Of a stretch of 64,000 nucleotides of DNA, positions 1 through 7,589 are shown piece by piece. The notes under the pieces are model-generated. The model was not told where the DNA came from. It worked only from the letters and a program-made list of their open reading frames with translations, and searched no databases. How positions within the stretch are numbered: the first letter of the stretch is position 1; the number at the start of each line of letters is the position of its first letter. The DNA comes from Bacillus_CJ salitolerans (lineage in GTDB: Bacteria > Bacillota > Bacilli > Bacillales > SA4): positions 248,001-312,000 of the forward strand of contig NZ_JBHUEM010000020.1 in NCBI RefSeq assembly GCF_042680805.1. The letters are read 5' to 3'. The position numbers and the translations under genes are program-made.

Positions 1-600
1 ACATAAACTTAATCCAGTTCCGAGGTAGAGGAAAGGAAAACCAATCGTTTCAAATTTCGTTTTACCGACTAACAGTACACCTATTATGGCTAGATAAAAG
101 CCGTAATCTAACATATGAAACCAACCAGCTTTTCCCCATATTTGGATAAATAAAATCAGCATGATCAGTGCAGCGAACTTAGAACTAAAATGATGCGGAA
201 CTAGAAGAGCGATAATAATAACCCACATTATGATTGTTTGCCATGTAAATTGAATCTCAAATTCTGGAGCAAACATCGTTTCATTAAGTACTTGCAATAA
301 AAAGGCAATCCCAGTCCCATATTTTAGAATAGAATGTGAAAACCTTCTGAAGTGATCAAGCTTTTTATCGAGATTTGATACACCAGGGATTTTCATTAAA
401 TAAGGAACCCATTGAGAGAGTAAGGCTAATAATAAGGCAATTAATAATGATAAAATGATAAATTCAGTCGTTATAATTTCTTCAATCGGTACTTTAACCG
501 GGTCTATATTTGAAAACCATTTAACATGTGCTTTAACAACAAGAGGGGTACCTAGAATTCCTAATAATCCAAATAACACAATTTGCTTTACTCTATTCAA
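1..600 (-). CDS. Polytopic membrane protein, DoxX-like (3' end outside window)
   Basis: The reverse strand is open from a TTG at 600 to the window edge (200 codons, no stop), so the C-terminus is missing. A GGAGGT box sits 8-9 bases before the TTG, which decides the start. The product is very hydrophobic: an N-terminal segment at about residues 5-22, a second at about 45-65, then at least three more separated by short polar loops. The size and spread of helices recall small DoxX-type or quinol-oxidase-associated membrane proteins, but I see no diagnostic motif. It is divergent from the small gene at 851 and the roughly 250 bases between them must carry both promoters. That this is a real gene is fairly certain; its family is a guess. 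Confidence 0.6.
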   Translation of the reverse strand, partial: MNRVKQIVLFGLLGILGTPLVVKAHVKWFSNIDPVKVPIEEIITTEFIILSLLIALLLALLSQWVPYLMKIPGVSNLDKKLDHFRRFSHSILKYGTGIAFLLQVLNETMFAPEFEIQFTWQTIIMWVIIIALLVPHHFSSKFAALIMLILFIQIWGKAGWFHMLDYGFYLAIIGVLLVGKTKFETIGFPFLYLGTGLSLC

Positions 601-850
601 AAAAAGAACCTCCAGTACAACAAGGATGAGTCGATACTAGTATGTGTAAGAAGTACTTATTTATAATAAAATCAAATTTCTTATATACAAAACCTGAAAG
701 AAAACTAAATTATCGGTAGCTAAGCTATATCTATAAATGGTACTCCTTGCTAACCAAAGGACAAAATAAATAATCTACACATCACTGACCAACTTCATTA
801 TTCTTACATGATATGATATCATGAACGAAAAACGAGATGAGGTAGTGAAA

Positions 851-1042
851 TTGTTATTATTACAAGTTACGACTGGTATCAATACTGGAGACATAATATT
901 TCAGCTGTTTTTCATGTTAGTAGTCATTTCGATCCCAGTATTCATCATTTTTCTTTTGGTACAAAATAAAAAAAATAACAGGCTTAAGAGAATTGAAGAA
1001 AAATTAGATAGAATAGATTTTGAACAAAAAAATGAAAAGTGA
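851..1042 (+). CDS. Small membrane protein, DUF4083-like
   Basis: Encodes about 63 residues: a short N-terminus containing the text NTGDIIFQL, one membrane helix at about residues 16-38, and a charged tail rich in Lys and Glu (RIEEKLDRID). This layout matches the DUF4083 family of small Bacillus membrane proteins of unknown function. An ATG lies upstream at 821, but it has no ribosome binding site. GAGGT at 839-843 sits 7 bases before the TTG at 851, so I take that TTG as the start. A second tiny protein of the same general plan is at 30924. No partner genes are evident; the next gene is 490 bases away. Confidence 0.6.
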   Translation: MLLLQVTTGINTGDIIFQLFFMLVVISIPVFIIFLLVQNKKNNRLKRIEEKLDRIDFEQKNEK

Positions 1043-1360
1043 CTACTTTAGAAGTCAAGATAACGAACAAATGAATCAACTTAGATGACCCTTTTTTTCT
1101 TGCTGGTGAAAAAATCAGTCCGATTAAGATCTATGATTTATAAAGCTTTCATGGATAATTTTTATGTAAACTAAAACACATTTTGTAGTTTTAAACAACG
1201 TTCGATTATATAAAAAAGCTTGATTATTTATTACGAATGAAATTTTATAAAACTATCAACTGAATGTAACTATCAGAAAATATACTATTATTTAAATAAC
1301 CGAAATAGAGATGGACGTTTAATAAGAGAAAGTGTTTTTAGCGCTTTCTTTTTACTATTA

Positions 1361-1459
1361 TCATAACTGTATAACACTACCGTAGGGGTTTCTCTTATTT
1401 AAATATGCCTGACCTGCACTTTCCCCTTTTGAAACATCGAGACCAACGACTGGTTTCAT
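1361..1459 (-). pseudogene. Stub of IS110-family transposase (N-terminus only)
   Basis: Reading the reverse strand from ATG 1459 gives MKPVVGLDVSKGES followed by about 18 residues and a stop. The motif GLDVSKGES is the N-terminal DEDD-type catalytic start of IS110-family transposases, which are normally about 400 residues. Only the first 32 codons survive here. A second and independent stub of the same kind is at 6765-6848. The rest of the 1043-1530 interval shows no gene; it is AT-rich and probably contains other scraps of the same element. Confidence 0.6.
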
Positions 1460-1530
1460 TTTAAATCTCATCCACAAATATTAGCACTACTAGAAAACAA
1501 TTAGTGTAAATCAAAAAAGGAGGATATGAC

Positions 1531-1707
1531 TTGCATAAAAAGAAATATTTCGTTCTAAAGCTATTCATGCTAGTAATCGGAATAATTTTATTATTCTTTC
1601 TACCAGTAGGTCAAAAGCATTTTGTGTTTATAGTTCCTATTGTTTATTGGGTAATCTTTTACACTTGGATATATTTTGTGAAAAAAATTAGAGGATATAA
1701 TGATTGA
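1531..1707 (+). CDS. Small two-helix membrane protein, unknown
   Basis: A 58-residue protein starts at TTG 1531 behind an AAAAAAGGAGG box (1514-1524), one of the clearest ribosome binding sites in this stretch. The first helix covers about residues 7-25 and is followed by a PVGQKH turn; the second covers about residues 31-49 and ends in a basic tail (KKIRGY). The protein resembles the many small orphan membrane proteins of Bacillus and I cannot assign a family. The region just after it (1708-1925) holds only short broken frames. Confidence 0.55.
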   Translation: MHKKKYFVLKLFMLVIGIILLFFLPVGQKHFVFIVPIVYWVIFYTWIYFVKKIRGYND

Positions 1708-1925
1708 CCTTTACTCAAAAATTAGGAGCATTCTTCAAAAAGAAGGATTGTTTCGACGATCCATTGCTAGATTATCTAACAAGCAGAGGAGTTTATTTAT
1801 GAAGTGCAACTAATTAAGCAATATGATGTGTTAGAGGGTTATTTTATGAATTAAGAAGACTTTCAGTTATTTGAAGCTGCGAATTAGAAATAATCTATCG
1901 AATGTAAGAAAGGCTGTGAAGTTCA

Positions 1926-2600
1926 TTGAAAGTATATAAAGCAATGCTATTTGATTTAGATGATACCTTACTTAATAGGAATAAGGCAGTAGATAAAATG
2001 TTCTCAATTATTTTAGAAAAGTTTTATGAGGATGTTAAACATTCAGTAAAAAATAAAATGTTGCAAAAATTCAGAGAATACGATAGTAGATGCTATGGTA
2101 ATAATGATAAAACTATAGTTTTAGAATCAATTTTTGATGAATTTCCAGCAAAATATAGATTGTCACGCAATGACATGCAAGATTTTTGGAATAATAATTT
2201 TCCACAATGTTTTTCTATACACCAAAATACTATAAATATCATAAATACCATAAAGATGCATGTTAAAGTTGCAATTATAACAAACGGCTCAACTCAGAGA
2301 CAAAAAGCTAAAATAATGAACACTAATTTAAATAGTTGTTTTGATGTAATCATTATTTCTGAAGAAGTGGGAATTAGTAAACCTGACAAACGTATATTTG
2401 AATTAGCATTAAATGTGCTTAATGTACAACCGGAAGAAGCATTATTCGTTGGAGATGACCTAGAAAAGGATATTGATGGTTGTCAAAATGCAAATATAAA
2501 GGGCATATGGTTCAATCCTCATATGATCACGAATGATACCGAAATAATACCATATGCCGAGATCAATTCTTTTGATAGATTAATAAGTTATTTTACATAA
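1926..2600 (+). CDS. HAD-superfamily hydrolase, YjjG-like
   Basis: Haloacid-dehalogenase-type phosphatase of 224 residues. HAD motif I is DLDDT (near residue 10; the first Asp is the nucleophile), motif II is the ITNGS segment near residue 117, motif III is the Lys in GISKPDKRIFE near 150, and motif IV is GDDLEKDI near 175. The helical cap insertion between motifs I and II makes it subfamily IA, most like YjjG/YfnB pyrimidine-nucleotide or small phospho-metabolite phosphatases. The start is a TTG with only a modest upstream AAGAAAGG. It is clearly paralogous to the gene at 5941. The natural substrate is unknown. The gene is intact although the surroundings are degraded. Confidence 0.85.
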   Translation: MKVYKAMLFDLDDTLLNRNKAVDKMFSIILEKFYEDVKHSVKNKMLQKFREYDSRCYGNNDKTIVLESIFDEFPAKYRLSRNDMQDFWNNNFPQCFSIHQNTINIINTIKMHVKVAIITNGSTQRQKAKIMNTNLNSCFDVIIISEEVGISKPDKRIFELALNVLNVQPEEALFVGDDLEKDIDGCQNANIKGIWFNPHMITNDTEIIPYAEINSFDRLISYFT

Positions 2601-3133
2601 ATAGAAGTTATCTTTCTTCGAAATTTTTTATAAAATGAGTAAAAACATTTTGGAGAGATAAATTGCCATATTCTAAATATATTTGAATTTGCGATTAGAC
2701 CCGAATTGGAAAAAAAGGTTTCATCAGACTGGTTTACAAACTAGTTTATCAGGCTTTCTATCAATGAGATTAAATTCAAGAAAACGTTAAAGTAAATATG
2801 TCCAGATTTAAGAGGTCACGTTAAATTGATCGAAAATAATTTTCATATTACTTTAAGGGTTGTGCTTTCGATTTATAAGATTAACGGGTGATAATTACTG
2901 AAGATCAGCCAAACTTCTCTTGCTTGCTTCCTCTTGAATAATTATAATACCTTTAATGGTATTATAATCAAAATTCTATTATATAGGAGGGTTTGTCATG
3001 GGGAAATATCTTAATTTGAAAATATTCTCTTACTAGTGGCGAAGGCTGCTATTTAGAGAATAAAAGAATAAACAATCCTTTTAGCGGTCTTTGCTATTTC
3101 TTATTAGTACACTATAGGAAAGCAGGGACAATC
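2601..3133. other. Gene-free interval with palindrome and truncated leader-like ORF
   Basis: No full gene is visible. The interval contains an AT-rich perfect palindrome (2941-2968). After it comes a strong ribosome binding site (AGGAGGG, 2985-2991) with an ATG at 2998 that opens only 12 codons before TAG. The short frame continues a few codons past the TAG to a TAA, so it may be a decayed gene start or a leader peptide. Confidence 0.4.
2941..2968. repeat. Perfect AT-rich inverted repeat
   Basis: Arms ATTATAATACC (2941-2951) and its exact complement (2958-2968) flank a 6-base TTTAAT centre. There is no T-run after it, so it is not an ordinary terminator. Each arm contains TATAAT, and it lies just before the ribosome binding site at 2985. 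It could be a repressor operator over a promoter; this is inference. Confidence 0.6.
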
Positions 3134-3403
3134 ATGGGATATAAAAAAGCAGATGATGTGTTGCCAAAAGAATTAGTGATGTTAATTCAGAAATTCTTTG
3201 ATGGCGATTATTTATATATACCAAGGAAAAGAGGAAATAAGCTTTCTTGGGGAGAAAAAAATGGGACAAGGAAAGCCCTTAAAGATAGAGATAGAAATAT
3301 TTATTATAACTACATTAATGGAGCAACAAAGGGGCAACTAGCTAAAGCGAACCATCTATCTATTAAAAGTATTGAAAGAATTATTTCAAAGGAAAAAGAA
3401 TAA
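3134..3403 (+). CDS. CD3324 family helix-turn-helix protein
   Basis: An 89-residue protein that I recognise as the Firmicutes CD3324 family. Features are an opening MGYKKADDVLP, a middle GDYLYIPRKRGNKLSWGEK segment, and a C-terminal resolvase-like helix-turn-helix (about residues 58-84: NGATKGQLAKANHLSIKSIE). The family is small, DNA-binding by prediction, and of unknown role. The start ATG follows AGCAGGG at a workable distance. The gene is monocistronic: a clean terminator follows within 20 bases of the stop. Confidence 0.75.
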   Translation: MGYKKADDVLPKELVMLIQKFFDGDYLYIPRKRGNKLSWGEKNGTRKALKDRDRNIYYNYINGATKGQLAKANHLSIKSIERIISKEKE

Positions 3404-3417
3404 GTTCCTTCAATTGT

Positions 3418-3451
3418 GTCTTATGTTATCTATTTACATAAGACTTTTTTT
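3418..3451 (+). terminator. Intrinsic terminator after CD3324-type gene
   Basis: Stem GTCTTATG (3418-3425) pairs with CATAAGAC (3437-3444), followed by seven T. Confidence 0.85.
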
Positions 3452-3549
3452 ATTGCTGTCTCAACTTTCCTACATAACCGTTTATTAGGAAGCGTTGTGC
3501 GTAGAACTGGTATAGAATGGGTGTAAGTAAATAGAGAGGCTGATGACTC

Positions 3550-4020
3550 ATGAGTTATAAAATTAGGAAAAGAACAATAGAAGATGTCAATGAATTCATT
3601 ACTTGGACTTATGAGGGAGTGTATTCTTTTTATGATAATAATATTCAAGCGGAAAAAATTAATGGATTCCTTCAAAGTATAAATACTGATAATTTTTTTT
3701 CAGTCATTGATCATCAAGGTGAATTAATTGGAAATTGTGAATTCTTTAATGTTGGGGAAGCCCAGGAAGAAGTAATAGCTGTTGGTGTTCAAATGAAACC
3801 TTCTATGACTGGAAAAGGAAACGGATTAAGGTTTATACAAGCAATCATAGAACAGGGAAGAGAACTTATAGGGTATAACCACCTAGAGCTTGCAGTTGTT
3901 GAATTTAATAAGCGTGCAATAAAAACTTATGAAAAGGCAGGATTTAAAAGAAAGGGAAACTTTCAAAACAGAATAAGAGGTGAAAACTATAAGTTTATCA
4001 TAATGGAAAAGGATTGGTGA
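3550..4020 (+). CDS. GNAT-family N-acetyltransferase
   Basis: A 156-residue acetyl-CoA-dependent transferase of the RimI/RimJ-like type. The N-terminus YKIRKRTIEDVNEF is the first GNAT strand and helix. Motif A, the acetyl-CoA pyrophosphate loop, is near residue 93 (MTGKGNGLRFI, a variant of Q/RxxGxG/A). The C-terminal motif B is FNKRAIKTYEKAGF near residue 121, the usual N-x-A-x-x-x-Y-x-K-x-G-F signature. The acceptor cannot be told from sequence. The start ATG 3550 has GAGAGGCTGATG upstream. A terminator-like hairpin (4067) follows and is itself followed by a group II intron. Confidence 0.85.
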   Translation: MSYKIRKRTIEDVNEFITWTYEGVYSFYDNNIQAEKINGFLQSINTDNFFSVIDHQGELIGNCEFFNVGEAQEEVIAVGVQMKPSMTGKGNGLRFIQAIIEQGRELIGYNHLELAVVEFNKRAIKTYEKAGFKRKGNFQNRIRGENYKFIIMEKDW

Positions 4021-4066
4021 GTTTAGTCCTTATTCAAAAAAAATAGCTCTATTCAGCAATAACAGA

Positions 4067-4096
4067 AGGCACTAGTCCAGATCAGGATTAGTGCCT
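4067..4096 (+). terminator. Terminator-like hairpin at group II intron insertion site
   Basis: AGGCACTAGTCC (4067-4078) pairs with GGATTAGTGCCT (4085-4096), with one wobble pair. It lies 12 bases before the 5' end of the intron. Class C bacterial group II introns are known to insert just behind intrinsic terminators, and this arrangement fits. Confidence 0.65.
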
Positions 4097-4107
4097 GTAT
4101 TGTTGGC

Positions 4108-5200
4108 GTGCCCAGGTAAGCCGTTAATTGCAAACTGGTGAAAGTCCAGTCTAGGTAAAAACTAAGTCGCCTAGTAGCTAACAGGCAACTAGTGGAGAAA
4201 TCCTAAGGTTGAAGCCCTGTGATCCAAGTTACAGGTTTAACATAAAGTGAATCTTGCCGCTTCGTCAAGGCAACCTGGGAACAGGACCAAGAGAAGTCGA
4301 GCCTTGCAACAAAGGGAGAAGATCATGTAAGGTGTATTGAACTAGGAACAACACCGAAGAATCATTAGGGGTATGGGGAGCGACATATAAAGAAAGTAGT
4401 TAACGGAACTGGGGAGACCCAATTTTACCCTCAGTGAGGAGAGAGAAAGACTATAAGCATTAGCGAAATGGCGGTCTGTAAAGAGGGAGTCGGAGGAGGT
4501 CTTAGTACCAATGATTATCATAACAACACAACGTGGCATAGGGAAGGACCTCTACTTTTTCATGTGTTGAAGGAGGTAAGAGTGAGTGAATGCTATAAAA
4601 TTAGCTAACTACACCGATGTGAAAGCTCAAGAACTTTGGAAAACACTATATCTTTGTGCCAAGGATAATCCGAAACGTAGGTTTCATGTATTATCTGATA
4701 AGGTATATCGTCCTGATATATTGCTAGATGCATAGAATCGTGTGAAAAGGAAGAAAGGTAGTGGTGGGATAGACGGTCAAACGATTGAAGAAATCGTTAT
4801 AAGTTACGGTGAAAGGGAATTTCTAGACGAGTTATATATTCAATCAAAAGGAGATAAATACAATCCTAGTCCCGTAAAGAGAACATATATTCCAAAAGAA
4901 AATGGAAAGAAAAGACCTTTTGGAATTCCAACTATATAGGATAGAGTCGTTCAAATGGCTACAAAGATGGTTATTGAGCCAATTTTCGAAGCTGATTTCC
5001 AAGAATGCACGTTTGGTTTTCGTCCAAAAAGGATTGTACACCAAGCTAGGGCTAGTATAAGCGAAGCAAGCAAAAGCAGTTCTTGGGTACTTGATGTCGA
5101 TATTCAAGGATATTTTGATAACATCAACCAAGAGAAATTGATAAAATTAGTTGTGCAGAAAATAAGTGACCGTAGAATCCTAAAAAAAAAGATTACTTAA
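4108..5200 (+). mobile_element. Group II intron, 3'-truncated
   Basis: The intron begins at about 4108 with GTGCCCAGG, close to the GUGYG-type 5' end of group II introns. A structured domain I-III region follows (about 4108-4560) without long frames, containing typical text such as AGTCGAGCCTTGC, and then an intron-encoded reverse transcriptase frame. The frame stops at 5200 within the RT fingers/palm. Domains V and VI and the 3' splice site are absent, because a phosphatase gene starts at about 5251. The element cannot splice or move. Placement right after a hairpin terminator suggests class C. Boundaries are estimated by eye. Confidence 0.75.
4586..5200 (+). pseudogene. ltrA: Group II intron reverse transcriptase/maturase, broken
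   Basis: GTG 4586 follows AGGAGGT (4571-4577). The continuous frame reads through two in-frame TAG codons, at 4733-4735 (where intact relatives have Trp before NRVKRKKGSGGIDG) and 4937-4939 (where relatives have a residue between GIPTI and DRVVQ). It ends at TAA 5198. Visible RT blocks are GSGGIDGQT (RT0/1), PKENGKKRPFGIP (RT2), FRPKR (RT2a) and DVDIQGYFDNI (RT3 region). The YADD catalytic block, domain X and the endonuclease domain are missing: about 205 of the usual 420 or more codons remain. Both stops are amber, but other genes here use TAG as a true stop, so I read this as decay. Confidence 0.8.
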
Positions 5201-5250
5201 ATTTTTTAATATTTACTTAGCAACAAATTAATGGTTTGGGAGTGATTAAA

Positions 5251-5844
5251 CTGACAAATATATGTTTAGTAAGACATGGTGAAACAGAATGGAATAGAAT
5301 AGGGAAACTACAAGGGAGAACGGACGTTCCGTTAAATTCAACGGGAATAAAACAGGCAGAGGAATGTAGTATGTTCTTATCCGATTATAATTGGGATGTT
5401 ATTATCACAAGTCCATTAAAAAGGGCTAAAAAAACAGCAGAGATAATAAATATCAAATTAAGATTACCATTTTTTGAAATGGAAGAGTTTCTTGAAAGAG
5501 GCTATGGGGATGCTGAAGGAATGGATATGAAGGAAAGGCTAAATAGATTTCCAGATGGAATTATTCCGAAGAATGAAGATATGCATTCTCTAAAACAGCG
5601 TGTAATGGAGGGGATAAAAAATATAAATGAAAAATTTCCAAATAAGAAGGTAATTCTTGTAGCTCACGGTGCTGTAATTAATTCCATATTAGCTACTTTA
5701 TCTGATGGTAAAATTGGTTCAGGAAAAACGAAGTTAATCAATGCCTGTATTAGCAATATTCATTTCAATAATAATGATTGGAGTATAATGGATTATAATC
5801 AAGTAACACATCTTTCACAATATAATGAAAAACGGGGATTTTAG
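5251..5844 (+). CDS. Histidine phosphatase family protein
   Basis: A phosphoglycerate-mutase-like phosphatase of about 197 residues. The catalytic LVRHGETEWN motif is near the N-terminus. The second Arg is in SPLKRAKKTAE, the acid is in FLERGYGDAEG, and the second catalytic His is in VAHGAVINSIL near residue 143. Relatives dephosphorylate small phosphorylated metabolites; the substrate is unknown. Start choice is unusual. GGGAGTGA (5238-5245) is 5-6 bases before a CTG at 5251, which would give the family-typical N-terminus MTNICLVRHG. In-frame GTG 5242 and TTG 5236 are possible but poorly placed for that box. The gene begins directly behind the truncated intron, so its original upstream region may be lost. 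Confidence 0.8.
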   Translation: MTNICLVRHGETEWNRIGKLQGRTDVPLNSTGIKQAEECSMFLSDYNWDVIITSPLKRAKKTAEIINIKLRLPFFEMEEFLERGYGDAEGMDMKERLNRFPDGIIPKNEDMHSLKQRVMEGIKNINEKFPNKKVILVAHGAVINSILATLSDGKIGSGKTKLINACISNIHFNNNDWSIMDYNQVTHLSQYNEKRGF

Positions 5845-5940
5845 TTTATTTTCCTAGGTGCATTTCTTTAATAAGGGATGTTTTTTCTTATGCTATAAGC
5901 TTGGATATCTAGAATGGTATTACTAGAAGGGGAGTCAAAT

Positions 5941-6603
5941 GTGATTAAAGCTATTATTTTTGATTTGGACAATACATTGATGAATAGAAATGAAGCATTT
6001 AATAAGTTTGCTTACAAACTAATAGATAAGTATATTTATTTTTCTATTGAAAATGAACGAAAAAAAGTACACGAAATACTAAGGATTGCTGACAGAGATG
6101 GCTATAGAAGTAAAGAAGAAATTTTTCAGGAATTATCTACAATTTTACCATGGAAATATAGACCAAGTATTGATGAATTTATATCTTTTTGGTTTTCAGA
6201 ATTTCCTAAATTTTCTGTGCCGATGGAGAACGCATTAGAAGTAATAAAAGAGTTTAAAAGAAGGAATATAAAGCTTGGAATAATTACTAATGGTTCGATT
6301 CAAACCCAACATTCTAAAATAGACTGCTTAGGAATAAGAAAATATTTTGATGATATTATTGTTTCTGACGAAGTAAAAATTCATAAACCGAATACAAACA
6401 TTTTTAAAATATCACTTGAAAGACTGGAGGTTTTACCACAGGAAGCATGTTATATTGGAGACCATCCAATTAATGATATAAAAGGTGCCACTGAAGCAGG
6501 TATGAAAGCTATTTGGTTGAAAGGTTTTCGAGAATGGGATGACTCTTTGGTGGAACCTGAAATGGCAATAGACAATCTTAAAGAATTATTAGAATTGGTT
6601 TAA
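5941..6603 (+). CDS. HAD-superfamily hydrolase, YjjG-like (paralogue)
   Basis: A 220-residue HAD-IA phosphatase. Motif I is DLDNT near residue 8, motif II lies in LGIITNGS near 110, motif III is the Lys in VKIHKPNTNIF near 145, and motif IV is GDHPINDI near 170. Its line-up with the gene at 1926 (NRN after motif I, PWKYRPS against PAKYRLS, ITNGS, IWLK against IWFN) shows that the two are paralogues. The frame opens earlier, but AGAAGGGGA at 5925-5933 is correctly spaced for the GTG at 5941, so I use it. The phosphatase at 5251 lies just upstream, with about 95 bases and a weak hairpin between. The substrate is unknown. Confidence 0.85.
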   Translation: MIKAIIFDLDNTLMNRNEAFNKFAYKLIDKYIYFSIENERKKVHEILRIADRDGYRSKEEIFQELSTILPWKYRPSIDEFISFWFSEFPKFSVPMENALEVIKEFKRRNIKLGIITNGSIQTQHSKIDCLGIRKYFDDIIVSDEVKIHKPNTNIFKISLERLEVLPQEACYIGDHPINDIKGATEAGMKAIWLKGFREWDDSLVEPEMAIDNLKELLELV

Positions 6604-6764
6604 TAGTATTATAGGGTTTTGAACTAATTATTATTTTCCGAAAAATAATGGTAACAAAAGATAGTATATAAATAATTGTGCTTGAACTAAACGAACAGGT
6701 GCTCATTTACATAAAAGGAAATATTACGAGCAGATGTAATTCAGGATGCTATTCTAAAAGCAAA

Positions 6765-6848
6765 CTAGAGATCAGTTGCAGTTTGCTTTCCCAACGGTTT
6801 GACCTGACTATATTCTTTGGACACATCCAGACCTATGACTGGATTCAT
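6765..6848 (-). pseudogene. Second stub of IS110-family transposase
   Basis: From ATG 6848 (reverse strand, with AGGAGG upstream) the frame reads MNPVIGLDVSKEYSQV, then about eleven residues and TAG. This is the same IS110 N-terminal motif as at 1459 but a different copy in sequence. Everything after the first 27 codons is lost. The surrounding 6604-7100 holds no gene and probably represents the remaining non-coding end of this element. Confidence 0.6.
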
Positions 6849-7104
6849 ACACTATTTCCTCCTGGATTCAATCCTGCCGGTAACCCCTAAAAAACCTTCA
6901 AGGAGTGTTATAGCTTCGATGTTTTACGAGTTCAGAGTTCCAACCATCCTCAAACACAATTAGTGGGCGAACAGTTTAGGTTACAGGATTAAGCACCACG
7001 AATGAAGACGTTCTACCCCGGCTAACGTAATAAAAAAACCATAGAAAAGAGCACGAATGTTCCTAAATGAGAATAAGGGCGCTATACCCCTTTTACTCAT
7101 TTAG

Positions 7105-7275
7105 GTTACCATTCCAACTGGCGGTAAAGTAACAAAACAGCTAGTAAGAGATTGGTTCAACTAACCACCAGAAAAGTTCACTGATGGAAGTTTTACTGTT
7201 ATTCAGACCCCGATTAGCTGGGCGGTGGAGCCGGATTACTTAGCACATCGTAATAAGATACAATTAAAAACTTAG
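7105..7275 (+). pseudogene. Unidentified coding remnant with in-frame stop
   Basis: A 56-codon open stretch has protein-like composition (PTGGKVTKQLVRDWF, then PPEKFTDGSFTV and ISWAVEPDYLA) and one TAA at 7162-7164. It has no start codon or ribosome binding site. I do not recognise the family. It looks like the 3' part of a gene whose 5' end was removed, possibly with the nearby IS110 element. Confidence 0.35.
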
Positions 7276-7290
7276 ATTTTCTTGTTCATT

Positions 7291-7325
7291 GAAAAAAGGT
7301 CAACCATAATATTCTGGCTGACCTT
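7291..7325 (-). terminator. Hairpin with T-run on reverse strand
   Basis: AAGGTCAACCA (7296-7306) pairs with TGGCTGACCTT (7315-7325) with one mismatch. On the reverse strand it runs into TTTTTT, so it would stop leftward transcription. No leftward gene precedes it now, which suggests a lost gene. Confidence 0.55.
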
Positions 7326-7411
7326 ATCATACGAAAGGGTGCGGTTGTTGAACATTGTAGCTTCCCTAAATTATTTAAGTATAGGGGAGTTAAACAAAAA
7401 GTATATGATAA

Positions 7412-7444
7412 AAAGGGAACTTCCAGTTTAATGGAGTTCCCTTT
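7412..7444. terminator. Strong hairpin, possible bidirectional terminator
   Basis: AAAGGGAACT (7412-7421) pairs perfectly with AGTTCCCTTT (7435-7444). CCA/TGG inside extends the stem with one bulge. The T-run is better on the reverse strand. Confidence 0.6.
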
Positions 7445-7589
7445 AGTGTATCAGAGCAAACATAATTGCTAACCATTTTGTCATTATTTGCTTATATCGC
7501 TATTGTAACATCTAATGTCGTGAATTATAAGACTATTATTTCAAGGAATTGTCTATTACCATTAATTTGAAATGGACAGGGGGAGAAGG

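Noticed and set aside
3430..3675. Leftward frame of 81 codons
   Set aside because: It crosses the terminator at 3418 and lies antisense to the GNAT gene; composition is Ser/Leu-rich as expected for a shadow frame.
4586..4940. Two in-frame TAG codons as a sign of amber recoding (pyrrolysine or altered code)
   Set aside because: Many intact genes here end in TAG and the same gene is truncated, so ordinary decay explains them.
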